This document shows positions 46,585 through 54,431 of a DNA stretch of 54,509 nt, piece by piece. The notes under the pieces were generated by a model that worked only from the letters and a program-made list of their open reading frames with translations, searched no databases and was not told the DNA's origin. The stretch is from an uncultured Prevotellaceae bacterium. Lineage in GTDB: Bacteria; Bacteroidota; Bacteroidia; Bacteroidales; Bacteroidaceae. Positions within the stretch are counted from its first letter, which is position 1. Each line of letters starts with the position of its first letter. The stretch is from contig CAMHNI010000021.1 in assembly GCA_946186505.1 (NCBI GenBank), forward strand, positions 1 through 54,509, read 5' to 3'. Both the position numbers and the translations under genes were made by a program.

Positions 46585-47171
46585 GACTCCGTGGGTTTGA
46601 TGTACATGCCGTAGAGGTATCCCGCGATGCCGGCAATCAGTATAATATAAATAGGTGAGACGCCGAGGAGCCAGATAGCCAGTGCGCAGACAACGGGAAT
46701 CCAGCAGTTGGTCCAGCCAATCTTTGCCCGCTGTGCCATGCGGAATGTCGGTACGGCGATGAGGGCAACGACAGCGGGGCGTATGCCGCGGAACATGGCT
46801 GCCACGATGCGGTTATCCTCAAACTGCTTGAAGAAGATGGCGATAGCCAGAATAATGAGGAAAGAGGGTAGGGCAGTGCCGAATGCGGTGGTTATGGCTC
46901 CGCGTACTTTCCGTAACTTGTAGCCAATAAAGACCGCAATGTTAATGGCAAAGACACCGGGGCAACTCTGTGCAATGGCAATCAGGTCGATCAGTTCCTC
47001 CTTAGTTACCCATTTGTGGCGATTCACCACCTCCTCCTCTATCAAAGGAATCATGGCATATCCACCTCCGAGAGTGAACAGGCCGATGCGGAAGAAAGTG
47101 GTGAAAAGCCCACCCAAGCCCTCCCAAAGGGAGGGATGTTTGGTTACATGTTCTGATTGTAGTTTCTGCAT
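46581..47171 (-). CDS. chrA: Chromate transporter family, half-size protein 1
   Basis: This 196-residue partner half has a clear CHR domain: FFRIGLFTLGGGYAMIPLIEEEVV, then LIDLIAIAQSCPGVFAINIAVFIGYKLRKVRGA and about six hydrophobic segments. Its first 20 or so residues, including HVTKHPSLWEGLGGL, are the translation of the repeat element at 47108-47150. The CHR homology only starts after this stretch, at LFTTFFRIG. The chosen ATG at 47171 lies in the spacer between two inverted repeat units. A start inside or after the element is possible, but no good internal ATG is seen before the CHR domain. It follows purL by 83 bases. Confidence 0.85.
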   Translation of the reverse strand: MQKLQSEHVTKHPSLWEGLGGLFTTFFRIGLFTLGGGYAMIPLIEEEVVNRHKWVTKEELIDLIAIAQSCPGVFAINIAVFIGYKLRKVRGAITTAFGTALPSFLIILAIAIFFKQFEDNRIVAAMFRGIRPAVVALIAVPTFRMAQRAKIGWTNCWIPVVCALAIWLLGVSPIYIILIAGIAGYLYGMYIKPTES

Positions 47172-47251
47172 GACATTTACTATCTAAACATCCCCTCCTT
47201 GCGAAAGACTACGGGTAGGCGAGCCTCTCTGGGGAATGGGGCTTGGAGAGG
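47108..47251. repeat. Pair of inverted palindromic elements around the chromate-transporter start
   Basis: Unit A (47108-47150) carries GCCCACCCAAGCCCTCCC and a hairpin CCCTCCC-AAA-GGGAGGG, ending ATGTTTGGTTACATG. Unit B, inverted (47184-47251), ends in ATGGGGCTTGGAGAGGC and starts with TAAACATCCCCTCC; it is interrupted by about 30 bases. The start codon of the transporter lies between them and unit B ends 4 bases before the purL stop. Both match the units inside the neopullulanase gene. Confidence 0.85.
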
Positions 47252-47254
47252 CTT

Positions 47255-50200
47255 TTAGTCGTGTTCCTCAATCCACTTGCGGGCATTTACAAATGCTTCA
47301 ATCCATGGAGTCACCTCGTCGTTCCGATGGTCAGCGGGATACCACGCATTCTGCCACGGGAAGATGGCGCGCTCCAAATGTGGCATCATACACAGGTGGC
47401 GACCGTCGGCAGAGCAGATTCCTGCAACGTCATAGTCGGAGCCGTTGGGATTGGCGGGATAGCCGTGGTAGTTATACTTGGCCACAATGTTATATGCACT
47501 TTCTGCTTCAGGCAAAGAGAATTTTCCTTCGCCGTGAGCCACCCACAGGCCGAGCTTTGAACCGCTGAGTGAGCCGAACATAACGCTGTTGTTCTGTGGA
47601 ATCTGCAGTGTGATGAACTCGCTCTCAAACTTATGCGAGTCGTTGTGCAGCATTTTGGCTTTATTCATTGTTCTTTGTTCTTTATTCATTAGAGGCGTAG
47701 CCTCGCAGAGTCCCAGCTCCACCATCAGCTGACAGCCGTTGCAGATACCGAGTGAGAGGGTGTCCTTGCGGGCGTAGAACTTATCCAGCGCCTCTTTGGC
47801 TTTCGGGTTGAAGAGGAAGGCACCTGCCCAGCCCTTGGCCGAGCCGAGAACGTCGCTGTTGGAGAAACCGCCGCAGAAGACGATGAGGTTGATGTCCTCC
47901 AAGGTCTCGCGACCAGAAATCAGGTCGGTCATCATCACGTCCTTCACGTCGAAGCCGGCCAGATACATTGAGTAGGCCATCTCGCGCTCACCATTGGTGC
48001 CTTTCTCGCGGATGATGGCGGCCTTGATGCCTGTCGGCTCGCGACGGTCGGCGCTGATACCATATTGTGACAGCTTGCCAGTGAAGTTCTTCGGGAACTT
48101 CATCTCCAAGGGCTGCTGCTTGTAGTTCTCAAAACGCTCGGCGGCCTTGCCGTTGAACGATTGCTTACGGTCCAGCAGGTACGAAGTCTTATACCATACA
48201 TCGCGCAGGTGGTCAATGTCGATAATAATAGAACTAGTCTGACTAGTCGTACTAGACTGACTAGGATAAACAACCACAATTTCGCGGCTGTCCTCCACGG
48301 GATAGCCAATCTTGGCATAGCCAATCCCCTGCTCCTCCATAAACTCCTTGAACTCCTGCTTATGTTCATCACTCACTTCGATGACCACGCCGGGGTTCTC
48401 TGCAAACAGAGTCTTAACAATGTCTCCATCTTGGCAAAGGTCGTGCAGGTTAATGTGCATACCGCCTTTTGTGTTGGAGAAGCACATCTCCAACAGTGTC
48501 GTAATCAAACCACCCGCCGAAATGTCGTGACCAGCCAAAATCCAACCGCGCTGTATCATCTCCTGTACGGCGTTGAAGGCATCTGCAAAATACTCGGCGT
48601 TCTTTACCGTGGGAACGTCGTCGCCAACCTTGCCTAACGACTGTGCAAAGGCCGAGCCGCCAAGCCGTTGTTCGTCGAATGAGAAATCGATATGGTAGAT
48701 GCTGGCGTTCTTGTCGTTCACCAAGACGGGGCTGACCACTTTCTTGATGTCGCTGACCTCACCGCCTGCCGAGACGATGACCGTTCCCGGTGATATGATT
48801 TTCTCGCCGTTGGGGTACTGCTGACTCAGCGACAGAGAGTCCTTACCCGTAGGCACGTTGATATGCAGGTCGCAGCAGAAGTCCGACAGTGCTTTCACGG
48901 CACTGTACAGACGGGCATCCTCACCCTCCTGACTGCGGCAGGGCCACATCCAGTTGGCGCTGAGGCTGATGCTGTCAAGACCTTCGCTCAACGGTGCCCA
49001 GACGATATTCGTCAGTGCCTCGGCCACCGAGAGCACACTGCCAGCCTCTGGCGATGCCAGACCAGCCTGCGGGGCATGGCCTAAGGCGGTGGCGATACCC
49101 TTGACACCGCGATAGTCCAAAGCCACCACGCCGCAGTCGCTCAGCGGCAGCTGAATTTCGCCCTGGCACTGCTGGCGGGCAATCTTTCCCGTCACGGAGC
49201 GGTCCACCTTGTTGGTCAGCCAGTCTTTGCAGGCAACGGCCTCCAACTGGAGCACACGCTCTAGATAATCAAGAATATCTATACTGTCTTGGCTATACGT
49301 TACGTTGTCGTAGTGCCGCTCCACGGTCGTGTCGCGCATAATGGTCTTCGGCGAGTGGCCGAACATCTGAGCAACGTCGAGGTCGAAAGGCTTCACGCCG
49401 TCACCCTGCTTGAACGAGAAGTGGGCGTCGCCCGTGGTTTCGCCGACCACATACAGTGGGGCACGCTCACGCTCGGCAATCTTCCTGACGTGTTCAATAT
49501 GCTTTTCATCGATGAGCAAGCCCATACGCTCCTGACTCTCGTTGGCAATGATCTCCTTCGACGAAAGCGTCTGGTCGCCGATAGGCAGCTTTGTCATGTC
49601 AATCTCGCCGCCGCATTCCTCGACCAGTTCCGACAGACAGTTCAGGTGACCGGCTGAGCCGTGGTCGTGGATACTGACAACGGGGTTCACGTCCTCCTCG
49701 CAGAGGGCACGCACCAGGTTATAGGCGCGCTTCTGCATCTCGGGATTAGCACGCTGTACGGCGTTCAGCTCGATGCCGTTCGAGTAACGCCCCGTATCCA
49801 CTGACGACACCGAACCGCCACCAAGTCCGATGCGGTAGTTGTCACCACCGACAACCACCACCTTGTTGCCCTTCTGCGGCTCCTTCTTCAGACAGTCGCG
49901 CTTCGTACCATATCCCACGCCGCCAGCCAGCATAATCACCTTGTCGTAGGCGTATTTCTCCTGACCTTCCTGATGCTCGAAGGTCAGCACAGAACCGCAA
50001 ATCAGAGGCTGACCGAACTTGTTGCCGAAGTCGGAGGCACCGTTTGATGCTTTTGTCAGAATCTGTTGCGGTGTCTGGTACAGCCACTGGCGAACAGGCA
50101 AAATATCTTCCCAATCGCGGGCTGCGCCATTGTCATCGTGCAGACGAGGATAGGCCGTCATATAAACCGCTGTACCGGCAATCGGCCATGAACCGACGCC

Positions 50201-51025
50201 ACCACCCATACGGTCGCGGATCTCACCGCCAGTACCCGTAGCAGCACCGTTGAAAGGCTCCACGGTGGTGGGGAAGTTGTGCGTCTCGGCCTTCAGTGAG
50301 ATGACACTCTCGATGTCCTTCACCTGGAAATAGTCGCTCGTGCTCTGGTCCTTCGGCGCAAACTGCTCAATGATGGGACCCTGTGCAAAGGCAACGTTGT
50401 CTTTATATGCCGACAGAATCTTGTTGGGGTTCTCCTGCGTGGTCTTCTTAATCATGGCAAACAACGATGACTCCATCTCTTTGCCGTCGATGATGAAGGT
50501 ACCGCCGAAGATCTTGTGACGGCAGTGCTCAGAGTTAATCTGTGCAAAGCCGAAGATTTCGCTGTCCGTCAGTGGACGGCCGTTCTGCTTTTCCAGTCCG
50601 TGCAGGTACTCTATCTCCTCGGGTGAGAGTGCCAAGCCTTCCTGCTCGTTGTACTCCTCTAAGTTTTCCACGTGCTTGATAGGCTCGGGCTTGATGTTAA
50701 TGGTAAAAATGCTCTGGTCTATACCCTTGTACATACGCTGGAGCATCGGGTCGTGTTCTGCATCCTCGCTGCTGACGGGGTAGTACTCCTCAATGCGCTT
50801 GATGCCCGTGATGCCCATATTCTGGGTGATTTCCACCGCATTGGTTGACCAAGGCGTAACCATCTCACGGCGTGGACCTACAAAGTAGCCGTCCATCTTT
50901 TCAACATCCTGCAGCTCGGCTTCGCCGTAGAGCCAGCAGAGTTCTTTGATTTCGTCCTGCGTGAGCTGACGGCTGGTTTCAGTCGCAATCACGCTCTTCT
51001 GTGGGGTTTTGAAAAAGAGAATCAT
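47255..51025 (-). CDS. purL: Phosphoribosylformylglycinamidine synthase (FGAM synthase, large type)
   Basis: This 1256-residue cytoplasmic enzyme makes FGAM from FGAR, glutamine and ATP in purine synthesis. The single-chain form is shown by the N-terminal PurS-like part, two synthetase halves (SLKAETHNFPTTVEPFNGAATGTGGEIRD and a second half after SGLDSISLSANW), and a C-terminal class I glutaminase with LGICNGCQL (catalytic Cys) and WVAHGEGKF. ATG at 51025 (MILFFKT) is preferred to an upstream GTG, which overlaps the end of the metallopeptidase gene. Two stretches look foreign: SQSSTTSQTSS, from a 9-bp repeat at 48233-48268, and MNKEQRTMNK, from an AT-rich repeat at 47659-47690. Both lie in loops next to conserved blocks. 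Confidence 0.96.
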   Translation of the reverse strand: MILFFKTPQKSVIATETSRQLTQDEIKELCWLYGEAELQDVEKMDGYFVGPRREMVTPWSTNAVEITQNMGITGIKRIEEYYPVSSEDAEHDPMLQRMYKGIDQSIFTINIKPEPIKHVENLEEYNEQEGLALSPEEIEYLHGLEKQNGRPLTDSEIFGFAQINSEHCRHKIFGGTFIIDGKEMESSLFAMIKKTTQENPNKILSAYKDNVAFAQGPIIEQFAPKDQSTSDYFQVKDIESVISLKAETHNFPTTVEPFNGAATGTGGEIRDRMGGGVGSWPIAGTAVYMTAYPRLHDDNGAARDWEDILPVRQWLYQTPQQILTKASNGASDFGNKFGQPLICGSVLTFEHQEGQEKYAYDKVIMLAGGVGYGTKRDCLKKEPQKGNKVVVVGGDNYRIGLGGGSVSSVDTGRYSNGIELNAVQRANPEMQKRAYNLVRALCEEDVNPVVSIHDHGSAGHLNCLSELVEECGGEIDMTKLPIGDQTLSSKEIIANESQERMGLLIDEKHIEHVRKIAERERAPLYVVGETTGDAHFSFKQGDGVKPFDLDVAQMFGHSPKTIMRDTTVERHYDNVTYSQDSIDILDYLERVLQLEAVACKDWLTNKVDRSVTGKIARQQCQGEIQLPLSDCGVVALDYRGVKGIATALGHAPQAGLASPEAGSVLSVAEALTNIVWAPLSEGLDSISLSANWMWPCRSQEGEDARLYSAVKALSDFCCDLHINVPTGKDSLSLSQQYPNGEKIISPGTVIVSAGGEVSDIKKVVSPVLVNDKNASIYHIDFSFDEQRLGGSAFAQSLGKVGDDVPTVKNAEYFADAFNAVQEMIQRGWILAGHDISAGGLITTLLEMCFSNTKGGMHINLHDLCQDGDIVKTLFAENPGVVIEVSDEHKQEFKEFMEEQGIGYAKIGYPVEDSREIVVVYPSQSSTTSQTSSIIIDIDHLRDVWYKTSYLLDRKQSFNGKAAERFENYKQQPLEMKFPKNFTGKLSQYGISADRREPTGIKAAIIREKGTNGEREMAYSMYLAGFDVKDVMMTDLISGRETLEDINLIVFCGGFSNSDVLGSAKGWAGAFLFNPKAKEALDKFYARKDTLSLGICNGCQLMVELGLCEATPLMNKEQRTMNKAKMLHNDSHKFESEFITLQIPQNNSVMFGSLSGSKLGLWVAHGEGKFSLPEAESAYNIVAKYNYHGYPANPNGSDYDVAGICSADGRHLCMMPHLERAIFPWQNAWYPADHRNDEVTPWIEAFVNARKWIEEHD
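47659..47690. repeat. AT-rich repeat translated inside purL
   Basis: CTTTATTCATT occurs twice (47659-47669 and 47680-47690), separated by GTTCTTTGTT. In the gene frame it encodes MNKEQRTMNK, just after LGLCEATPL and just before the conserved MLHNDSHKFES block. Confidence 0.7.
48233..48268. repeat. 9-bp ACTAGTCTG tandem repeat translated inside purL
   Basis: Four tandem copies of a 9-base unit: ACTAGTCTG, ACTAGTCGT, ACTAGACTG and ACTAGGATA. Nine bases are three codons, so any copy number keeps the frame. It encodes a Ser/Thr/Gln-rich linker between IVVVYP and IIIDIDHLRDVWY. Confidence 0.8.
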
Positions 51026-51048
51026 ACTATAATTTATTACTGTTCTTT

Positions 51049-53259
51049 CTATCTGGTTTCTATCAGCCGCAGGGCATGTGCTGCCCACGGTTTCTGTTTG
51101 TTGTCTTGCACTTTCTTAAGCGAAGCCGTCAATGCTTTTCGGGCTTGGATGTCAGGGTTGCAGGCACGGCTGACGAAGTCAAACTCCTCGCGTGCCAAGT
51201 CGTCTTTAAGCAGCTGCCGTTGACGGTTGAGAATATCTTTACACTCCATAGGATGTGTGATGGCTAACCGGTAAGCTAATTCCATATAGTCGTGTTCGTC
51301 GAAGCTCGGGTCGCTCTGCGACTGCCAGATGTTGTACAATTGACTCAATACCTCTGGCGCACTTGCGCAGGTGGCCATCTTGCGGATAATAGCCTGGCGA
51401 CAGTCAGTCCGCTTGTTTTCTGGCAGCAAGTCCATAATACATTGTTCCAAAGTATAACGCTCTGACTGGACGCTGCGATCCATGGCAATCTTCATCATGT
51501 GGTCGATGGCTGTTCGCATAATCAGTGGATTCTTCTCTTTCGTCATGTCGCGGTACAACTCGCCGAAGTAACTGGGTGGCACATGTCCTGACAGGTAGTT
51601 GTCGAATACGGTATTTATCAGGGCATAGCGGTTCAAATCGTCTCGGGTGACTATGATTCTCAAGGGCAGGCTTCTCATATACGATTCGTCCATGGTGAAG
51701 TGTCCGTAGCCACGCCCGTCGTAGTTGGGAATAATAGTATTTGGCTGTTTGTTCAGTTTGATGCTTACGATAGGCTGTAGCATGTTTACAGAAACTGTGC
51801 GGCTGCGATCGAAGTCATAGATAAGGCGTACCTCGAATTTCTGGGGCAAGAAGCCGCTTCCGCCGTTAGGATTTTTCTGGGTAAAGAGGAGCTGGCCATC
51901 CTGGTAAGTGGTATGGATGGTGGGTAAGCCTTTCTGTCTAACCCATGTGTCACCGAACTGGTTCATGCCGCTATTGGGAACTTTTTCGTTCAGGATGGTG
52001 ATGAAGTCGTTCCAGGAGGCGACACTGTAATAGTATTTCTTTAGGAAAACTTGCAAAGCTGTCTGTAACTGTTCCTCACCGGCAATCTCCTCTATGAAAC
52101 GCATCATCACTGCTCCTTTGTCACTAATAATCGGATCTTTTAGATAGAAATTGTGGTCAGTACCCTGGCGTTGCTGGGCTATCGGGTATGCGTCCTTGCT
52201 GTCGTCTATCGCCATTGCCCGCGCTTGACAGGTCGTCAGGAATTCCATCTCGTAGTTTGACTTCGAATGTAGCTTTTGGGTCATCTTAGCCGTCAGGAAG
52301 TTGGTAAGAACCTCTTTGTACCATGTTTCACTTGAATTGCACGGCGCTACCATGTTGCCAAACCACAGATGGGCTATCTCATGGCTGATCAACTCTCTTC
52401 TTCGTAGTTTTTCCTCTTGGGTGGAACGGGCGCTGGTGAAGATGTCATGACCGTTCAGGCTGATGGCACTGGCATACCCAATGGTGCTCGACAGGGAAGG
52501 GGGAAGAATGAGTATGCCGCAATCATCGAACGGGTAGGGCATTCCTGTGTAGTCTTCCATCCATTTGACTGCATGGGCGGCTTCCTCGAGGATGGCTGGT
52601 AGCTGGCTTTCATCCGCAATGTCTTGTCTGCGGTAGAGCGCACGCATCGTGTGACCTTGCCGTTGCAGGCGCTGCTCTTCAAACTTCCCTGCGATGAATG
52701 AATACAGGTCCGTGGAAATGGGGTTGCTGCTTTGGTTTGTCATAGCCGCCCAACCCGTCGGCAGATTAAGATGGGTTATGAATGTCGCGTTTATGCCGGG
52801 CTGGTCGAAACAAGGGAAACACGAACTGGCTTTCCCTTGGGTGAAACGGGTGTATAGGTATTCGCCTCCACGTGTCAAGGCATCATCCTTGCTCTCGAAG
52901 CTGATGGCTAACCTGTTGGGACCTGGCTTTATGTATTTCATCGGGATGGTGATACGACCATTCCTCTGGAGAATCTTCCGCTTTTTGTCGTTGACAAGAA
53001 AAGTGCCGGTTAAGCGCCCTTGGAAGTCCAGGGTGACATCCGCCTTTACGGGGGCGAAAAAAGACACGACAGCCATTCCTGTCATCTTCTCAGTGGAAGT
53101 GGAGGGTACGTAGAATGTCAGGTCATAACATACATTTGAGACAATGGTAGTCCGCACCTCAGCCGCTTTTTCTGGAACGGCGTGCCTGCGTTTCTGTGCG
53201 TGACAGATGCTTCCTGTCAGACAGAATAACATGATGAGTAGTGTACAAATACTTTTCAT
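51049..53259 (-). CDS. Secreted M1-family-like metallopeptidase
   Basis: This 736-residue protein is probably periplasmic or secreted. A signal peptide ends near CHAQ (residue 22). The N-terminal beta domain leads to SSCFPCFDQPGINATF. The zinc site HEIAH (293-297) is followed after 18 residues by Glu316, as in M1 aminopeptidases. The usual GAMEN substrate loop, expected just before, is not there; the region reads STIGYASAIS (about 258-267), so exopeptidase activity is doubtful. A HEAT-like C-terminal region follows. The ATG at 53259 is preferred: an in-frame ATG seven codons earlier falls in the -7 box at 53278-53285. The purL start follows 23 bases after its stop, so they are probably co-transcribed. 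Confidence 0.85.
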   Translation of the reverse strand: MKSICTLLIMLFCLTGSICHAQKRRHAVPEKAAEVRTTIVSNVCYDLTFYVPSTSTEKMTGMAVVSFFAPVKADVTLDFQGRLTGTFLVNDKKRKILQRNGRITIPMKYIKPGPNRLAISFESKDDALTRGGEYLYTRFTQGKASSCFPCFDQPGINATFITHLNLPTGWAAMTNQSSNPISTDLYSFIAGKFEEQRLQRQGHTMRALYRRQDIADESQLPAILEEAAHAVKWMEDYTGMPYPFDDCGILILPPSLSSTIGYASAISLNGHDIFTSARSTQEEKLRRRELISHEIAHLWFGNMVAPCNSSETWYKEVLTNFLTAKMTQKLHSKSNYEMEFLTTCQARAMAIDDSKDAYPIAQQRQGTDHNFYLKDPIISDKGAVMMRFIEEIAGEEQLQTALQVFLKKYYYSVASWNDFITILNEKVPNSGMNQFGDTWVRQKGLPTIHTTYQDGQLLFTQKNPNGGSGFLPQKFEVRLIYDFDRSRTVSVNMLQPIVSIKLNKQPNTIIPNYDGRGYGHFTMDESYMRSLPLRIIVTRDDLNRYALINTVFDNYLSGHVPPSYFGELYRDMTKEKNPLIMRTAIDHMMKIAMDRSVQSERYTLEQCIMDLLPENKRTDCRQAIIRKMATCASAPEVLSQLYNIWQSQSDPSFDEHDYMELAYRLAITHPMECKDILNRQRQLLKDDLAREEFDFVSRACNPDIQARKALTASLKKVQDNKQKPWAAHALRLIETR

Positions 53260-53277
53260 TGTCGGATAATTTGCCTG

Positions 53278-53285
53278 CAAAGGTA
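53278..53285 (-). promoter_or_regulatory. -7 box of the metallopeptidase-purL unit
   Basis: TACCTTTG on the minus strand matches TAnnTTTG, 18 bases before the ATG at 53259. Because it overlaps the alternative ATG at 53280, it decides in favour of the shorter protein. Confidence 0.65.
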
Positions 53286-53381
53286 CGAAAAATCATTGAT
53301 ATGCTTACCCCGCCTACCGTTAGTGGAGGTTAAATAAACATAAAGAAATGAACAAAACTTCGCATTTGTCCGTTCAATGAC

Positions 53382-53389
53382 TAAATTTG
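53382..53389 (+). promoter_or_regulatory. -7 box of the OmpA-like lipoprotein gene
   Basis: TAAATTTG matches the -7 consensus and gives a leader of about 50 bases before the ATG at 53447. A TTTG at 53365-53368 is too close to be a standard -33 box. Confidence 0.5.
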
Positions 53390-53446
53390 CAGTCGTAAAA
53401 CCGTGCTTTGTGCACAAAAAAGTATCACTTAAATTAAAATAGGTAT

Positions 53447-54298
53447 ATGAAAAAGAATGTTTTGATGATGACCGTTGTTGCTGGTCTCTTGTTGACCAGT
53501 TGCGCGAGTAAGAAGGACCTGGTGAATTGCCAGACCGAAAACAAATCACTGACGGCCAACTTGCAGGCCACCAAAGAAGATCTGGCTGCTAAGAATGCCC
53601 GTGTGACCAGTTTGGAAGAGCAACTCGAGGCTCAGAAGAAAGCTTTGGCTGAACAGAAGAAGGCTTATGCTGCCTTACAGAAAACACTTGACAAGAGTCT
53701 CACCAATGCCTCGCAGAACAATATCTCTATTGAGAAACTGGTGGATCAGATCAATGAGTCTAACCAGTATATCCGCCATCTTGTCGAGGTGAAGTCTAAG
53801 AGCGACTCTCTTAATCTGGTGCTCCAGAACAATCTCACCCGCTCGCTTTCTAAAGAGGAATTGAAGGAGGTTGATGTTCAGGTTCTCAAAGGTGTTGTCT
53901 ATATCTCGTTGGCTGACAATATGCTCTACAAGAGCGGCTCTTACGAGATTAACAGCCGGGCCTCGGAAACTCTCTCGAAGATTGCTAAGATTATCAAGGA
54001 CTATAAGGATTATGATGTGCTCATTGAGGGTAACACAGACAATGTACCCATTACGCGTGAGAATATCCGTAACAACTGGGATCTCTCTTGTCTCCGTGCA
54101 TCGTCTGTCGTGCAGGCTTTGCAGAACCAGTATGGCGTCGATCCGAAACGTTTGACCGCCGGTGGACGCGGTGAGTACAATCCTTTGGCTGATAATGATA
54201 CCGAGGTGGGCAAGCAGCGCAATCGCCGCACCCAGATTATTGTCACACCGAAGCTCGATGAGTTCATGGATCTCATAGGTCAGGCACCGCAGGAATAG
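53447..54298 (+). CDS. OmpA-family outer-membrane lipoprotein
   Basis: This 283-residue cell-envelope protein has its lipobox at LTSC (Cys19), followed by ASKKD. A long coiled coil covers about 25-85 (NLQATKEDLAAKNARV, LEEQLEAQKKALAEQKKAY). The OmpA C-terminal peptidoglycan-binding domain (about 145-265) shows YEINSRASETLSKIAKII, VLIEGNTDNVPI, NWDLSCLRASSV and GRGEYNPLADNDT...NRRTQI. The lipid anchors it to the membrane while the OmpA domain holds the peptidoglycan. It has its own promoter and terminator and no operon partner. Confidence 0.93.
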   Translation: MKKNVLMMTVVAGLLLTSCASKKDLVNCQTENKSLTANLQATKEDLAAKNARVTSLEEQLEAQKKALAEQKKAYAALQKTLDKSLTNASQNNISIEKLVDQINESNQYIRHLVEVKSKSDSLNLVLQNNLTRSLSKEELKEVDVQVLKGVVYISLADNMLYKSGSYEINSRASETLSKIAKIIKDYKDYDVLIEGNTDNVPITRENIRNNWDLSCLRASSVVQALQNQYGVDPKRLTAGGRGEYNPLADNDTEVGKQRNRRTQIIVTPKLDEFMDLIGQAPQE

Positions 54299-54330
54299 CA
54301 TAATCTATATATTATAATAAGGTGTAATGG

Positions 54331-54369
54331 GACATTCTCTTGATTGATGTCAAGAGGATGTCTTTTTTT
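54331..54369 (+). terminator. Terminator of the OmpA-like gene
   Basis: GACATTCTCTTGA faces TCAAGAGGATGTC with one mismatch around a 6-base loop, followed by seven T. Confidence 0.9.
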
Positions 54370-54399
54370 ATTAAAAAATGATAATTTCCTATCGAAAAA

Positions 54400-54431
54400 T
54401 TTGGAGCGTAACAAAAATAGTTGTACCTTTG
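54400..54431 (+). promoter_or_regulatory. Strong consensus promoter, probably of an rRNA operon
   Basis: TTTG at 54400-54403, exactly 20 bases, then TACCTTTG at 54424-54431 is a full Bacteroidetes consensus. No ATG-led gene follows in the remaining bases. Confidence 0.75.

Noticed and set aside
50900..51060. Purine riboswitch before purL
   Set aside because: Only about 23 bases separate purL from the preceding gene, too short for an aptamer, and no conserved core is seen.
47255..51088. Longer purL starting at an upstream GTG
   Set aside because: The extra 21 residues overlap the end of the metallopeptidase gene and do not resemble PurL; MILFFKT fits the family start.
53260..53280. Seven-residue N-terminal extension of the M1-type peptidase
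   Set aside because: It overlaps the -7 promoter box and would come before an otherwise normal signal peptide.
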